Shown: piece after piece, positions 17,481 through 25,850 of the stretch
Layout of the letters: every line of letters begins with the position of its first letter
How positions within the stretch are numbered: the first letter of the stretch is position 1
Assembly: GCF_024256385.1 (NCBI RefSeq)
Contig: NZ_JAMLFW010000001.1
Location: 868,001-932,000 of the forward strand
Source of the DNA: Anatilimnocola floriformis
GTDB taxonomy: Bacteria > Planctomycetota > Planctomycetia > Pirellulales > Pirellulaceae
DNA length: 64,000 nt
Direction: 5' to 3'
Position numbers and translations under genes: made by a program
Notes under the pieces: generated by a model
What the model was told of the DNA's origin: nothing
The model's input: only the letters and a program-made list of their open reading frames with translations
The model's database searches: none

Positions 17481-17508
17481 TCGACAGACAGCGCGAGCCG
17501 TGTATACT
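17481..17508 (+). promoter_or_regulatory. Candidate sigma-70-type promoter
   Basis: TCGACA at 17481-17486 and TATACT at 17503-17508 are 16 bases apart, close to the -35 and -10 consensus. Transcription would start near 17515. That would put the ATG at 17512 outside the message and favour the ATG at 17539 for the next gene. The rest of the 294-base gap 17245-17538 shows nothing else clear. Confidence 0.4.
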
Positions 17509-17538
17509 GAAATGACTCTCGCCAAGGAACTACTCCGC

Positions 17539-18021
17539 ATGTCGCTCGATCCCCGCCAGTTTTCGGCCATGTTCAGCATCGACGTTTCCGCCGATCCCCG
17601 GACCGAAGCTGCCAATCAATCCAAGATTGATGCGAATGAGCTGATCGTCCAACTGCTGCGGCAAATGGTCGAAACGCAAAAGCGAGAAGTCACGCTGCTG
17701 GAAGAAATTTCGAACCATCTGAGCCAAGGCCAGAAGCAGCGCGTCGCCGAACTCAACCAGTGGAAAGAAGCCAACCCAAAGCTGGCCGAAGCTTGCCGGT
17801 ACGCGACCGAGACACTGAGCAAGGTGCAAACGCAGTTCCTGCAAAACATCACGACCGAAGTCTTCGAAAACGAAGAATCGCTCAACGACAGCGACTTCAT
17901 GCTCAACGAATTCGTCGATCGCTTCGGCCCTCGCTTGGCCCATCTCAATGGCGTGCTGCAAGTTCTCTCGCAGCTCAGCGCCGCTCCGCCGCAACAGCCG
18001 GCGAATACCAACCCGCAGTAG
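17539..18021 (+). CDS. Coiled-coil-like cytosolic protein of unknown function
   Basis: 160 residues from ATG 17539, preceded by AAGGAAC. Two earlier in-frame ATG/TTG codons fall within or before the likely promoter. The protein is helical and rich in Glu, Gln and Leu: residues 30-75 (NELIVQLLRQMVETQKREV and on) have the heptad pattern of a coiled coil, and residues 80-125 continue with acidic helices. No signal peptide. It resembles scaffolding or septum-associated small proteins only in composition. Its last 47 bases overlap the end of the convergent SRPBCC gene. Confidence 0.7.
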   Translation: MSLDPRQFSAMFSIDVSADPRTEAANQSKIDANELIVQLLRQMVETQKREVTLLEEISNHLSQGQKQRVAELNQWKEANPKLAEACRYATETLSKVQTQFLQNITTEVFENEESLNDSDFMLNEFVDRFGPRLAHLNGVLQVLSQLSAAPPQQPANTNPQ

Positions 18022-18466
18022 CCATAAACTTGCGGAGCGCCGCGAGTCGCTTGCGAGTTTCCCAGCAGAAGATGGCATTCACTAGCGGTTCGATCAGCCA
18101 GCGCAGCACTCTCGGCCACGCGGTGAACTGCCAAGCGTAGGTAATTCGCGAGCGCCCATCGCCCAGATCTGCATGCTTGATCGAAGCGGCCCAGCGCTCG
18201 AAGAGCCATGGCCCGCGTGTCATCTTCACGGCTGCGAGGCGGCCGGGCGAGAATGACACATACTTGGTCGTAAGCGCAACCTTTCCCAAGGCGGCTCGGC
18301 CGATGCAGGTGGAAATTGCGCCCCGATCGGCCGCGGAAAAACCTTCGTGCAGATAAGCAGCCGAGAGCAACGTATCCCACTCCAGTCGCCGGCCGTAGTC
18401 GTGCAGCACGGCAAACACGGCAGCGCTCGTGGCAGGAATAATCTCGCTAACAATGCCGTGGGCCAT
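17975..18466 (-). CDS. SRPBCC-family protein (polyketide cyclase/START-like)
   Basis: 163 residues from ATG 18466. The pattern MAHGIVSEIIPATSAAVFAVLHDYGRRLEWD is the opening strand and helix of the SRPBCC (helix-grip) fold. FSPGRLAAVKMTRGP and RSRITYAWQF are later strands, and the long C-terminal helix (RWLIEPLVNAIF) closes the pocket. Members bind hydrophobic ligands or act on lipids and polyketides; the ligand here is unknown. The 3' end overlaps the convergent gene by 47 bases, so both stop regions are shared. Confidence 0.75.
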   Translation of the reverse strand: MAHGIVSEIIPATSAAVFAVLHDYGRRLEWDTLLSAAYLHEGFSAADRGAISTCIGRAALGKVALTTKYVSFSPGRLAAVKMTRGPWLFERWAASIKHADLGDGRSRITYAWQFTAWPRVLRWLIEPLVNAIFCWETRKRLAALRKFMATAGWYSPAVAAERR

Positions 18467-18532
18467 AACGGCTTACCCGCAGTTCGTGCGGTGAGTTAAC
18501 CCCAAACCGCCGAACTCCTGCGAGGTTGATGA

Positions 18533-19663
18533 CTACGCTTGCTCTTCGGCCGTTTCGACTCGCACTACGCGCGGCGGCTGCATTGCGCGGATAGCGCCAT
18601 AGATGGCAGCCACGAGTGCGATGACGAGCGCGATTACAACCGCGACGAAGAGGGTTAGCAACCTCAGGTTGTTGCGGCGAAGTATTTGATTGTGGTCAAG
18701 GCTGCCTTCTTTGCGAGTCTGTATCACCGCAGGATCGGAGCTGTAGAGTTTCGCGAACTCAGCATCAACGTCGACGCCAGCCTTAATCCAGCCGAGTTCG
18801 CGCTCTCTTAATTTCGCGTACCATTCACTAGCATCGGCTAGCTCGCGGCGCAATTCGCCTTCCGCCATTTCGAGAGGCACATCGGTCTGTCGATGGATCG
18901 TTTTCTCGGCCAGCTCTCGCCATTTGCGGGCTTGCTCTTCATCTTTCGTAAGAGAAGCGGCTTTCAGATAGGCGCGAGTCGCCAGTGCTTTAGCGTCGTT
19001 TTCGGGCAGCTCGTATCTTCCATAATCCAGTAGACTTGCCAGCGCTGCGAGCACTTTGGGATTGTCGTGGTTGCCAAACCGCATGATTCCCAGCACGCCT
19101 TTAACGGCTGCCTGTTGATCGGCGAGCGCGAGGTAGTCTGGAGTTTTCTGCACGAGAAAATCAGCAAAGCCCAGGTCGGCAGGGTTTTCGAGCGAGTACT
19201 CGATGAGCAGGATTTGATACTTCTCGCGGCCGAAGTGAGCATCGGGATTGATCTCAATGGCCTTCCGTAAATACGGAAGTGCTTCCTCCAATCGACCCGC
19301 GTGCGCGTGGAACGTGCCATGATTGGCCGCTGTTTCATACAGGCCTGGCTTGATCTTTTCTTTCCGCTCCATCAACTCGATGGCCAGGTCCTGCTGACCA
19401 AGCTTGTCGTAGGCAACGGCCAGATCATCGAGCCAGGCGAGATTTTCTGGATCTTTCTCCAGCTTCTTCAGGCGATCTTGAACGCGCCACTCATAAAACT
19501 CGGGGCTATGCCGGATGAATTTTCCGGTAATGAGTTCGAGCGTCGTCGGAAAACGAGCTCGCTCGGCGAGCAAGGTGTCTTGATCCCACAAGCAAGCGAT
19601 GGCCAGCGTGGGTAGCAGCAGAAAGAGGGCCGCGATCAGCAACGAGGAGAGTGTGCGTCGCAT
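18533..19663 (-). CDS. Secreted or membrane-anchored TPR protein
   Basis: 376 residues. A signal peptide (residues 1-24, ending AIACLW) is followed by TPR-like helices at about residues 70-190 (LAVAYDKLGQQDLAIELMERKE, GRLEEALPYLRKAIEINPDAH). The C-terminus has a membrane segment near 340-363 (LLTLFVAVVIALVIALVAAIYG) and a short charged tail. The TPR part should therefore be extracytoplasmic and tethered, acting as a protein-protein scaffold. The Cys at position 24 could make it a lipoprotein, but the lipobox is poor. No partner gene lies within the same unit. Confidence 0.8.
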   Translation of the reverse strand: MRRTLSSLLIAALFLLLPTLAIACLWDQDTLLAERARFPTTLELITGKFIRHSPEFYEWRVQDRLKKLEKDPENLAWLDDLAVAYDKLGQQDLAIELMERKEKIKPGLYETAANHGTFHAHAGRLEEALPYLRKAIEINPDAHFGREKYQILLIEYSLENPADLGFADFLVQKTPDYLALADQQAAVKGVLGIMRFGNHDNPKVLAALASLLDYGRYELPENDAKALATRAYLKAASLTKDEEQARKWRELAEKTIHRQTDVPLEMAEGELRRELADASEWYAKLRERELGWIKAGVDVDAEFAKLYSSDPAVIQTRKEGSLDHNQILRRNNLRLLTLFVAVVIALVIALVAAIYGAIRAMQPPRVVRVETAEEQA

Positions 19664-19751
19664 AGTGCAGTTCGCGAGAGATGAGAACCGATGAGATGTT
19701 CTTCAGTCTCACTCCGCGGATTGGCAAAAGCAACCGCCAAGAAAAGCGTTA

Positions 19752-19786
19752 GGCCGGCTGCTTTCGTAGGAAAGCGACCGGCCTTT
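19752..19786 (-). terminator. Stem-loop, possible bidirectional terminator
   Basis: GGCCGG (19752-19757) pairs with CCGGCC (19778-19783), and the inner GCTTTC pairs with GAAAGC. T-rich sequence follows on the plus side (TTTCTC). On the minus side TTTTC comes 6 bases later. It is placed to end the H1-like gene on the minus strand. Confidence 0.5.
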
Positions 19787-19876
19787 CTCGTTGTGATCAG
19801 AAGTGCGTTGCGATTAGGTTCGTTCTTTTAGCGCCTCTAGTGCTAAAGGAACTCACCAGGAAGCAACTCGTGCGGG

Positions 19877-19897
19877 TGTACTCGCAAGGCGAGTACA
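19877..19897. repeat. Perfect 9-base hairpin just after the H1-like gene
   Basis: TGTACTCGC and GCGAGTACA flank a 3-base loop, 6 bases past the stop of the H1-like gene. It could be an extra terminator or an mRNA-stabilising hairpin; no T-run follows. Confidence 0.6.
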
Positions 19898-19902
19898 GCG
19901 GA

Positions 19903-20019
19903 CTACTTCTTGCCCACAGCCTTCTTCGGCGACTTCTTAGCAACGGCCTTCTTGGTGGCCGGCTTCTTGGTCGACTTGGCGGGGGTCTTCTTGGTGGTGG
20001 TCTTTTTGGCAGCTGCCAT
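19903..20019 (-). CDS. 38-residue Lys/Ala-rich histone H1-like protein
   Basis: The frame stays open back to 20118, but ATG 20019 has an AAGGAG site 8 bases upstream, and the protein composition changes sharply there. The 38 residues contain 15 Lys plus many Ala, Thr and Pro in AKK, TKK and SPKK patterns. This matches the unstructured tail of histone H1 and the short H1-like DNA-binding proteins found in planctomycetes, chlamydiae and bordetellae. It likely compacts or coats DNA, with SPKK motifs contacting the minor groove. It is about half the length of most bacterial H1-like proteins. Confidence 0.75.
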   Translation of the reverse strand: MAAAKKTTTKKTPAKSTKKPATKKAVAKKSPKKAVGKK

Positions 20020-20337
20020 GGTAAGGCTCCTTCCGTGGGTGTCCTCGTATGAAGCGAGACGATCCCCTGGGGACACCCTGAGGGAACGCCGCGTGATGCG
20101 TGCATTTGCAACGCGCACCAGTCAGACAAACCGATTACACAATCGCTTCATCTTTCCTGACACGCGTATTCAACCAACATGCGTGCTATTTCGTCAAGGC
20201 GAATTGGTGAACTTCAGTAAAATTTGCCGACGCGGGACAATGAACCGAAAAAAACGGTTCCGTAATCCAGGCGGGCCGCAGCGAAGGCGCGGAGCAAAGA
20301 CGACTACACTACAATCGCGAGGAACGGAGATTTTGCG
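20020..20337. other. Divergent intergenic region
   Basis: 318 bases between the H1-like gene and the Tat-type TIM-barrel gene. It must hold promoters for both. No open frame with gene-like composition, no repeat and no RNA gene was seen. A short AACCG/CGGTT pair around an A-run lies near 20243-20259. Confidence 0.5.
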
Positions 20338-21279
20338 ATGAATCATTTTCTCTCTCGGCGCGATTGGCTGATCGCTGCGAGCTCAACAGCACTCGTTACT
20401 GCCGTGCGTTGCGCCCGCGCCGACGCCAAGAAACGACGATTGCCGCTGCCGGGCTTCAGTCTGTACGGCATGAAGACGCTCACACTCAGCGAAGGTCTGG
20501 TGCAGTGCGCCGAGATCGGTTATCGCTGCGTGGAGCTTCCCGTACTGGCCGATTGGCCGGGTGATAGCGCGAAGTTTTCTGCCGTGGACCAAAAAGAATT
20601 TCGCGACGGACTGGCGAAAAATAATCTGCGTCTGACCGCGCTGATGGATAACTTACCGATTCTCGGCGACGAGGCGAAGCATCGTGGCAATCTGGAGCGG
20701 TTGCAAGCAGCGGCCGAAATCTCGCGCTCGATGAGCGAAAAAGATCCGCCGCTGGTCGAAACCGTCCTCGGCGGCAAGCCCACCGAGTGGGAAGCGGTGA
20801 AGCAGCAGTTTGTCGACCGCCTGGGCGAATGGGCCCGCGTCATGCAACAAGCCGAGGTGCCGCTAGCGATCAAGGCGCACATCGCCAATGCCATTCAGCG
20901 GCCCGAGCAACTCGCCTGGGTGCTGCGGCAGGTGAACAATCCCTGGCTGACGGCTGCTTATGACTTCAGCCATTTCGAACTGCAAAAAATGGACTGCCGC
21001 GACACCATCAAAGTGCTCGCTGAGCACACCAGGTTTGTCCATGTGAAAGATGCTCAAGGTGAGCCGGGCAAATTTCAATTCCTGCTCCCCGGTGAAGGAA
21101 CGATCGACTACGCGCAGCTGTTTCAAGCACTTAACCAAAGCGGTTACAGCGGCGATATTGTCGTCGAGGTCAGCGGCCAGGTTTTCTCGAAGGCCGGTTA
21201 CGATCCCATCGCCGCGGCGAAGAAGTCGTACGCGGCCCTCGCTCCGGCGATGAAGCATTTTGGCGGTGAAACGCCATGA
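20338..21279 (+). CDS. Exported sugar phosphate isomerase/epimerase-like TIM barrel
   Basis: 313 residues. The N-terminus has a twin-arginine signal (SRRDWLIAASSTALVTAV), so the folded protein should go through the Tat pathway. The rest is an AP-endonuclease-2-like TIM barrel: GFSLYGMKTLTLSEG near residue 38, KAHIANAIQRPEQL near 178, TAAYDFSHFELQ near 204 (metal ligands), HVKDAQGEPGKF near 232 and GDIVVEVSGQVF near 272. It is likely a metal-dependent isomerase or related enzyme acting outside the cytoplasm. The stop overlaps the next start by 4 bases (ATGA), so the two are translationally coupled. Confidence 0.82.
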   Translation: MNHFLSRRDWLIAASSTALVTAVRCARADAKKRRLPLPGFSLYGMKTLTLSEGLVQCAEIGYRCVELPVLADWPGDSAKFSAVDQKEFRDGLAKNNLRLTALMDNLPILGDEAKHRGNLERLQAAAEISRSMSEKDPPLVETVLGGKPTEWEAVKQQFVDRLGEWARVMQQAEVPLAIKAHIANAIQRPEQLAWVLRQVNNPWLTAAYDFSHFELQKMDCRDTIKVLAEHTRFVHVKDAQGEPGKFQFLLPGEGTIDYAQLFQALNQSGYSGDIVVEVSGQVFSKAGYDPIAAAKKSYAALAPAMKHFGGETP

Positions 21280-21827
21280 AAGCGCGAGTATTTGTCCTCT
21301 GGTTGCTGGCTGGACTGCTCGTCGGCGGCATTGTGACGCTGATGGTTATGCGCAATCGAGTCGCCGATCCATTGCCGGAACTCAAACCGGCCGATTTCTA
21401 CGCCGCCCGCGCGAAGTGGGAAAAGAACGAACTGCCGAACTACGACATTGAAGTGCAGGTCACCGGCACTCAAGGCGCGACGTATCGCGTGCAAGTTCGC
21501 GAAGGAAAAGCGATCGCGGCCTGGCGAAATGACAAGCCGCTGCTGCAAGAACGAACCTTCAGCACCTGGAGCGTCCGCGGCATGTTCGGCACGATTAGCC
21601 GCGACATCGATCACCTCGAACGCCGCGCGGCGGGGAAGTCCGAGCAATCGACGCCGCGGCTTACACTGCGCGGCGAGTTTGACGCGAAAACCGGTTATCC
21701 CGCTCGTTATCGTCGCATCGAATGGGGCTCGTCCGTCGAGGTTTCGTGGAAAGTTACCCAGTTCGAAACCGCTAAATCTGCCAAGGCTGCCGCCGAACAA
21801 TCACCGCCGCAGACTTCGCCCGAGTAG
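21276..21827 (+). CDS. DUF6174-type membrane-anchored protein
   Basis: 183 residues. The N-terminal segment (VFVLWLLAGLLVGGIVTLMVM) is a membrane anchor or uncleaved signal. The remainder matches the DUF6174 pattern: PNYDIEVQVTGTQGATYRVQVREG near residue 52, an interaction region TWSVRGMFGTI near 91, and the terminal GEFDAKTGYPARYRRIEWG near 132. Its function is unknown, and it probably acts outside the cytoplasm. Overlap of start and stop (ATGA) with the TIM-barrel gene suggests the two work together. Confidence 0.75.
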   Translation: MKARVFVLWLLAGLLVGGIVTLMVMRNRVADPLPELKPADFYAARAKWEKNELPNYDIEVQVTGTQGATYRVQVREGKAIAAWRNDKPLLQERTFSTWSVRGMFGTISRDIDHLERRAAGKSEQSTPRLTLRGEFDAKTGYPARYRRIEWGSSVEVSWKVTQFETAKSAKAAAEQSPPQTSPE

Positions 21828-21980
21828 CGCATTCGCCAACGCAGTCCATTTTCTAACGGGGCAGGGCAGGGGCCGCCGATACGCGCTCTTGCTAGCAGTT
21901 GGTTTCGCCCTTGCTGGCGGATAGAGCAATCGCTACGATCCCGCCCGCTGACCGAACCCCTCGGTTTATTTAGATCACAC

Positions 21981-22898
21981 ATGCAACTTCGCTTCACTCA
22001 GCCGCGACGTCTCGCTGCCGCACTCTTTCTGTGCGGATCGGCTGCGTGCGCGCTGACGGGTTGCAAACAGGGCGCCTTCTCGGCGGCTCCTACCGCGCCA
22101 GGAGCGCAAGGCATTGCCGCGACTCCCAATCAGCAGATGGTTGCCCAGCAGCAGGCATCGCAGCAGCTGGAGGCGATGAAAAACGTCTGGACTCAGCAAC
22201 AGCAAACGCTGACTTCGACGGTGCAAGATCTGACCAAGCGGACCTCGCAACTCGATCTGAACAACAGCAATCTGACTCGCGAACTGGCTCAAGCCCAGCA
22301 ACAGCAGCAGAAGTATCTCGAGCAGATCGATCTGCTGAAGAAGCAACTCGGAGATACGGCCGGCATGCTGAAGAATGAACAGCTGGCCAGCCAGGATGCT
22401 TCGAAAAAGCTGCAAGCCCTGCAAGCCTCGACGACTTTCCGTGGCGGCGCGAGCATCACGGCGAACAACAGCGTGAAGCAGTCGCTGCAAACGATCACCC
22501 TCCCCGGCCTGGAAGTGAAGCAGGACGGCGAAATGGTGCGGATCGAAATCCCCGCCGACAAACTGTTCACGCCCGGCAGCGCGCAGCTGACGCCCGAAGC
22601 CAGCCGCATCATGGACGAAGTCGCTTCCGCGATCGCTCGTTCCTACCCACGGCAACGCGTGATCGTCGAAGGTCACGCCGACAACACGCCCGGCACGGCG
22701 GTTAATGCGCACCTGCTGACGAACGCCCAGGCCCAACTCGTCTATCAGCACTTCGTGACGAAGAACAATCTCCCGTCACGGCAACTCTCGATTCTCGCCA
22801 TGGGCGAAAATCATCCGCTCGCTTCCAACGCGACGCCGCAAGGCCAGTCCAAGAACCGCCGCATCGAAGTGGTGGTCTATCCGGATACGATTGACTGA
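21981..22898 (+). CDS. OmpA-family lipoprotein with coiled coil
   Basis: 305 residues. A lipobox (ALTGC, Cys near residue 27) at the end of the signal peptide predicts a lipid-anchored protein. Residues 60-155 are Gln-rich helices with a coiled-coil pattern. The OmpA C-terminal domain spans about residues 185-300: GHADNTPGTAVNAHLL and SKNRRIEVVVYP carry the typical Asp and Arg that bind peptidoglycan diaminopimelate. The protein should link the outer membrane or inner surface to the wall, in the manner of Pal or MotB-type domains. It stands alone in the plus direction. Confidence 0.88.
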   Translation: MQLRFTQPRRLAAALFLCGSAACALTGCKQGAFSAAPTAPGAQGIAATPNQQMVAQQQASQQLEAMKNVWTQQQQTLTSTVQDLTKRTSQLDLNNSNLTRELAQAQQQQQKYLEQIDLLKKQLGDTAGMLKNEQLASQDASKKLQALQASTTFRGGASITANNSVKQSLQTITLPGLEVKQDGEMVRIEIPADKLFTPGSAQLTPEASRIMDEVASAIARSYPRQRVIVEGHADNTPGTAVNAHLLTNAQAQLVYQHFVTKNNLPSRQLSILAMGENHPLASNATPQGQSKNRRIEVVVYPDTID

Positions 22899-22951
22899 GG
22901 AAGGGACGGGAGATCAGGCGCGAGAGTCGAGATTAGTACAATCGCCTCGAA

Positions 22952-23527
22952 CTAAGCGGTTTCTGCATCCGCGACGGTACAAACCTTCCCGCAGAGGCAT
23001 TTGGCTGATGCGAAGAATGATCCGTAGCTGTCAGCCCACTGAACTTTCGTCAGTTCCAGGCCGTCTTCGGAATCATATATCGCCGAAGCGATGACAGCGA
23101 ACCGCTGTCCGCCGCAGTCGCACACGACCGGCTGTAATACGGTCCGATTTTGAGCTACATATTCGGCGGGGAGGTACGAGCGTTCGTTGCAGACGACCGC
23201 GTTGTAGCCGTGAAGGCCATCATCGAAGAGCACAAACTCGAATCCGCAACTGTCACAATGCGCATCGCAGCGTTGTGTGCCGCCATAGGGAGTTCCAGAG
23301 ATCCAGCCAGACGATCGCTTGCTGCCTGTGCGAAGCGCAAAGCTATCTGTCTGGCCGCAGCGACAGCGAATCAAACCTCTCCATTCCGTCGATCCGGGTT
23401 CGTCAGTTCGAGACAACCAATCGGCCCCGGCGGAAATCCAAACTTGCCGCAAGTCCGCGGTTAGTTCCGCTAAAAGCCCCCACAACTGCGGAGGACCATC
23501 ATCACCAGGGCGATTGTTGGTTGGCAT
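22952..23527 (-). CDS. Putative zinc-ribbon protein of unknown function
   Basis: ATG 23527 gives 191 residues; an ATG three codons upstream is also possible. Cys pairs stand in four places: CRCG (near residue 55), CDAHCDSCGF (near 88), CDCGG (near 137) and CLCGKVC (near 180). They look like two or more zinc ribbons. The last two include CG pairs spaced as in rubredoxin-like knuckles. No signal peptide or membrane segment. No domain family was recognised. It is convergent with the OmpA lipoprotein gene across 53 bases. Confidence 0.65.
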   Translation of the reverse strand: MPTNNRPGDDGPPQLWGLLAELTADLRQVWISAGADWLSRTDEPGSTEWRGLIRCRCGQTDSFALRTGSKRSSGWISGTPYGGTQRCDAHCDSCGFEFVLFDDGLHGYNAVVCNERSYLPAEYVAQNRTVLQPVVCDCGGQRFAVIASAIYDSEDGLELTKVQWADSYGSFFASAKCLCGKVCTVADAETA

Positions 23528-23593
23528 GGAACACATTTGCGCGGCTTATCCCGTATTGCCCTCGTCCCTCGCCTCCCGTCCCTCGCCCCTCTC

Positions 23594-24982
23594 CTACTCA
23601 TGCCGTAGCGCTTCGATCGGATCCATCTTCGCCGCGCGGATCGCGGGGTAGATGCCGAAGACCACGCCTACCAGCACCGAGATGCCGAAGGCCAGTGGCA
23701 GTGAGAGCAGCACGATCTGTGGCTGCAGACGTTGCACCACTTCTGGTACGTCCGCCATCACGCTGGGGGCGTAGGCCAGGAGTAGATCGCGCGTCCCGGT
23801 AATCACGATCGGACAGAGCAAGCCGACCAGAATGCCGGTGATGCCGCCGACGACCGAGAGGGACGTTGTTTCGACCAGAAACTGCGTAACGATGTGCGCC
23901 TGCGTGGCACCGAGGGCTCGGCGGATGCCGATCTCGCGCGTTCGTTCGGTGACTGTCGCGAGCATGATGTTCATGATGCCGATGCCGCCGACGAGGAGCG
24001 AGATCGCCGCGATCAGGCCCATGAAGAGCATGAACATGAGTCGCGTGACGCGGGCTTGCTCGAGCAGCTCTTCCGGCACGATCACCGCCACATCGCGGCG
24101 GATTGGCGCTGCGTTTTCCTCTTCGGTGACGATTTTCTTCAGGCCGTTTTTGGCGGCTCGCGAATCATCCTTCACGTGCAGAATTGAACGGACCAGGTCG
24201 GCTGTCTCCGGCACATTCTCCACTGAGTCGATGCGCAGCGTGATTTGATTGAGTTCGACGATTTCCGTCGTCATCGAGCTGCCGCGCCGAGTCGTCACGA
24301 AATCTCCTACCCGCTGCCGGAGCGTCGAGATCGGCACGTAAATGTCGGCGCCAAAATCCTGAGCGTCGAGCGAACCGCCGATTGCCGCTGTCGGTGTGCG
24401 ATACTTGAGCACGCCCACCACCTGGTAGTAGTCCTTGCTCTCGGCAAAATAGACGCGCCGGCCGATCGGATCCTCGTAGGGAAACAATTCCTCGGCCATC
24501 GTCGAGGCCAGCACGCACAGATTGGCGGTATTGTTCAGATCGGCTTCGGTCAGCAAGCGGCCGCGCTCAAGTTCGAGCCGTGTCACATCGAAATATTCTG
24601 GCGTGCAGCCCACCAGGCGGCCGTCGACGTCGCGGCCGTTGAAACTCGCCGTGCGCCGAACCTCGCGAATCGGCAGCGCCGATTTCAGCGTCGGGATCGT
24701 CATTTGCAGCTTATCGAATTCGTCCCGTTTCAAACCGTATGGCACGGGCCCCGAAAACCCCGCCGTCGCTTCGGCGGGCGGTTTCACGCTACGGACGATG
24801 ATGTTGTCGGCGCCGAGACCTTCGATCTGCCGCTGCGCTTCCTGACTGATTCCTTCACCAATCGCGAGGAGCCAAATGACGCTCACCACGCCGATGAAAA
24901 TGCCCAGCACGGTCAACAGCGACCGCATCGGATGCAGCAGCAGGCTCTTGAGACCGAGTTGGAAAGTGCGAAGGAAAAACAT
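23594..24982 (-). CDS. ABC transporter permease, MacB/FtsX type
   Basis: 462 residues. One membrane segment near the N-terminus (LLTVLGIFIGVVSVIWLLAIG), a large periplasmic MacB_PCD-like domain (about 45-290) and three C-terminal FtsX segments (near 325-345, 375-400, 425-450) give the MacB layout without the fused ATPase. It should work with the ATPase at 25083-25850 and the adaptor at 25847-27673, exporting a lipid, peptide or other compound through mechanotransmission. A palindrome of 24-base arms lies in the 100-base gap to the ATPase. Confidence 0.9.
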   Translation of the reverse strand: MFFLRTFQLGLKSLLLHPMRSLLTVLGIFIGVVSVIWLLAIGEGISQEAQRQIEGLGADNIIVRSVKPPAEATAGFSGPVPYGLKRDEFDKLQMTIPTLKSALPIREVRRTASFNGRDVDGRLVGCTPEYFDVTRLELERGRLLTEADLNNTANLCVLASTMAEELFPYEDPIGRRVYFAESKDYYQVVGVLKYRTPTAAIGGSLDAQDFGADIYVPISTLRQRVGDFVTTRRGSSMTTEIVELNQITLRIDSVENVPETADLVRSILHVKDDSRAAKNGLKKIVTEEENAAPIRRDVAVIVPEELLEQARVTRLMFMLFMGLIAAISLLVGGIGIMNIMLATVTERTREIGIRRALGATQAHIVTQFLVETTSLSVVGGITGILVGLLCPIVITGTRDLLLAYAPSVMADVPEVVQRLQPQIVLLSLPLAFGISVLVGVVFGIYPAIRAAKMDPIEALRHE

Positions 24983-24992
24983 GGCTTCATCT

Positions 24993-25066
24993 GTAGCTGA
25001 ATCCGCCAGAATTCAGAGGGAGTCGCGATTGATCGTCGATTTCTGAATTCTGGCGAATTCAGCTAC
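24993..25066. repeat. GTAG-headed inverted repeat inside the ABC operon
   Basis: Arms 24993-25016 and 25043-25066 are 24-base complements with one mismatch, both beginning GTAGCTGAAT when read inward. It sits between the ATPase and permease genes of the operon. In RNA it would form a strong hairpin and could lower permease expression relative to the ATPase. Confidence 0.85.
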
Positions 25067-25082
25067 TTGGTTCATTTTGAGT

Positions 25083-25850
25083 TCAATGACTCACTACCGT
25101 GGCCGCATTGGCATCGACTCCGCCGACCGCAACGGGCGCGGTGCGCGGCCGAGCGAGGACCCGGTTAGTGTTTTGCTTATCGACTTGCACGACTCCGTCT
25201 TTCAGCCGGATGATCCGTTTCGCGTGCTGCGACACATCGTCTTCGTGGGTCACGAGGATGATCGTCTTGCCGGCATCGTTTAGTTGTTGAAAGAGAAACA
25301 GGATCTCTTCTGTCGTCACGCTGTCGAGGTTACCGGTCGCTTCGTCGGCGAGGATGAAGTACGGATCGTTCACCAGGCTGCGAGCAATCGCCACACGCTG
25401 CTGTTGACCACCCGATAATTGCGACGGCCGATGGCCGAGGCGTTCGCCGAGGCCCACCATATCGGCGAGTTCGCGACAACGCTTACGCGAGGCTGCGTTC
25501 ACTCGGCCTTGGTAGTACAACGGCACTTCGATGTTTTCGACGACCGTCAGCTGTTGAATCAGGTTGTACGACTGAAAGACGAAGCCGATGCGCGAAGCCC
25601 GCGTGTGCGACAATTGGTTGTCGTTCATCTTGGCGACATCGTCTTCGCCGAGGAAAAAGTTGCCTGCCGAAGGCTTGTCGAGGCAGCCGAGCAAGTTGAG
25701 CAGGGTACTCTTGCCTGAGCCCGAAGGGCCCATGATCGCGACGTAATCCCCTTCGGGAACGTCGAACGTCACACCTCGCAAGGCTCGTACGGTTTCGCTT
25801 TTCAGGACATAGTCTTTGCGAACGTCGATCAGCCTCGCCGCATAACTCAC
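25083..25850 (-). CDS. ABC transporter ATP-binding protein, MacB/LolD type
   Basis: 255 residues. Walker A GPSGSGKST near residue 40, signature LSGGQQQRVAIARSL near 143, Walker B FILADEAT near 165, and H-loop ILVTHED near 203. The C-terminal 30 residues (PRTAPVAVGGVDANAAT) are extra and low complexity. Sequence is of the type that couples ATP hydrolysis to a MacB/FtsX permease. The stop overlaps the start of nothing downstream, but its own start overlaps the adaptor stop by 4 bases (ATGA), which couples the two. Confidence 0.95.
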   Translation of the reverse strand: MSYAARLIDVRKDYVLKSETVRALRGVTFDVPEGDYVAIMGPSGSGKSTLLNLLGCLDKPSAGNFFLGEDDVAKMNDNQLSHTRASRIGFVFQSYNLIQQLTVVENIEVPLYYQGRVNAASRKRCRELADMVGLGERLGHRPSQLSGGQQQRVAIARSLVNDPYFILADEATGNLDSVTTEEILFLFQQLNDAGKTIILVTHEDDVSQHAKRIIRLKDGVVQVDKQNTNRVLARPRTAPVAVGGVDANAATVVSH

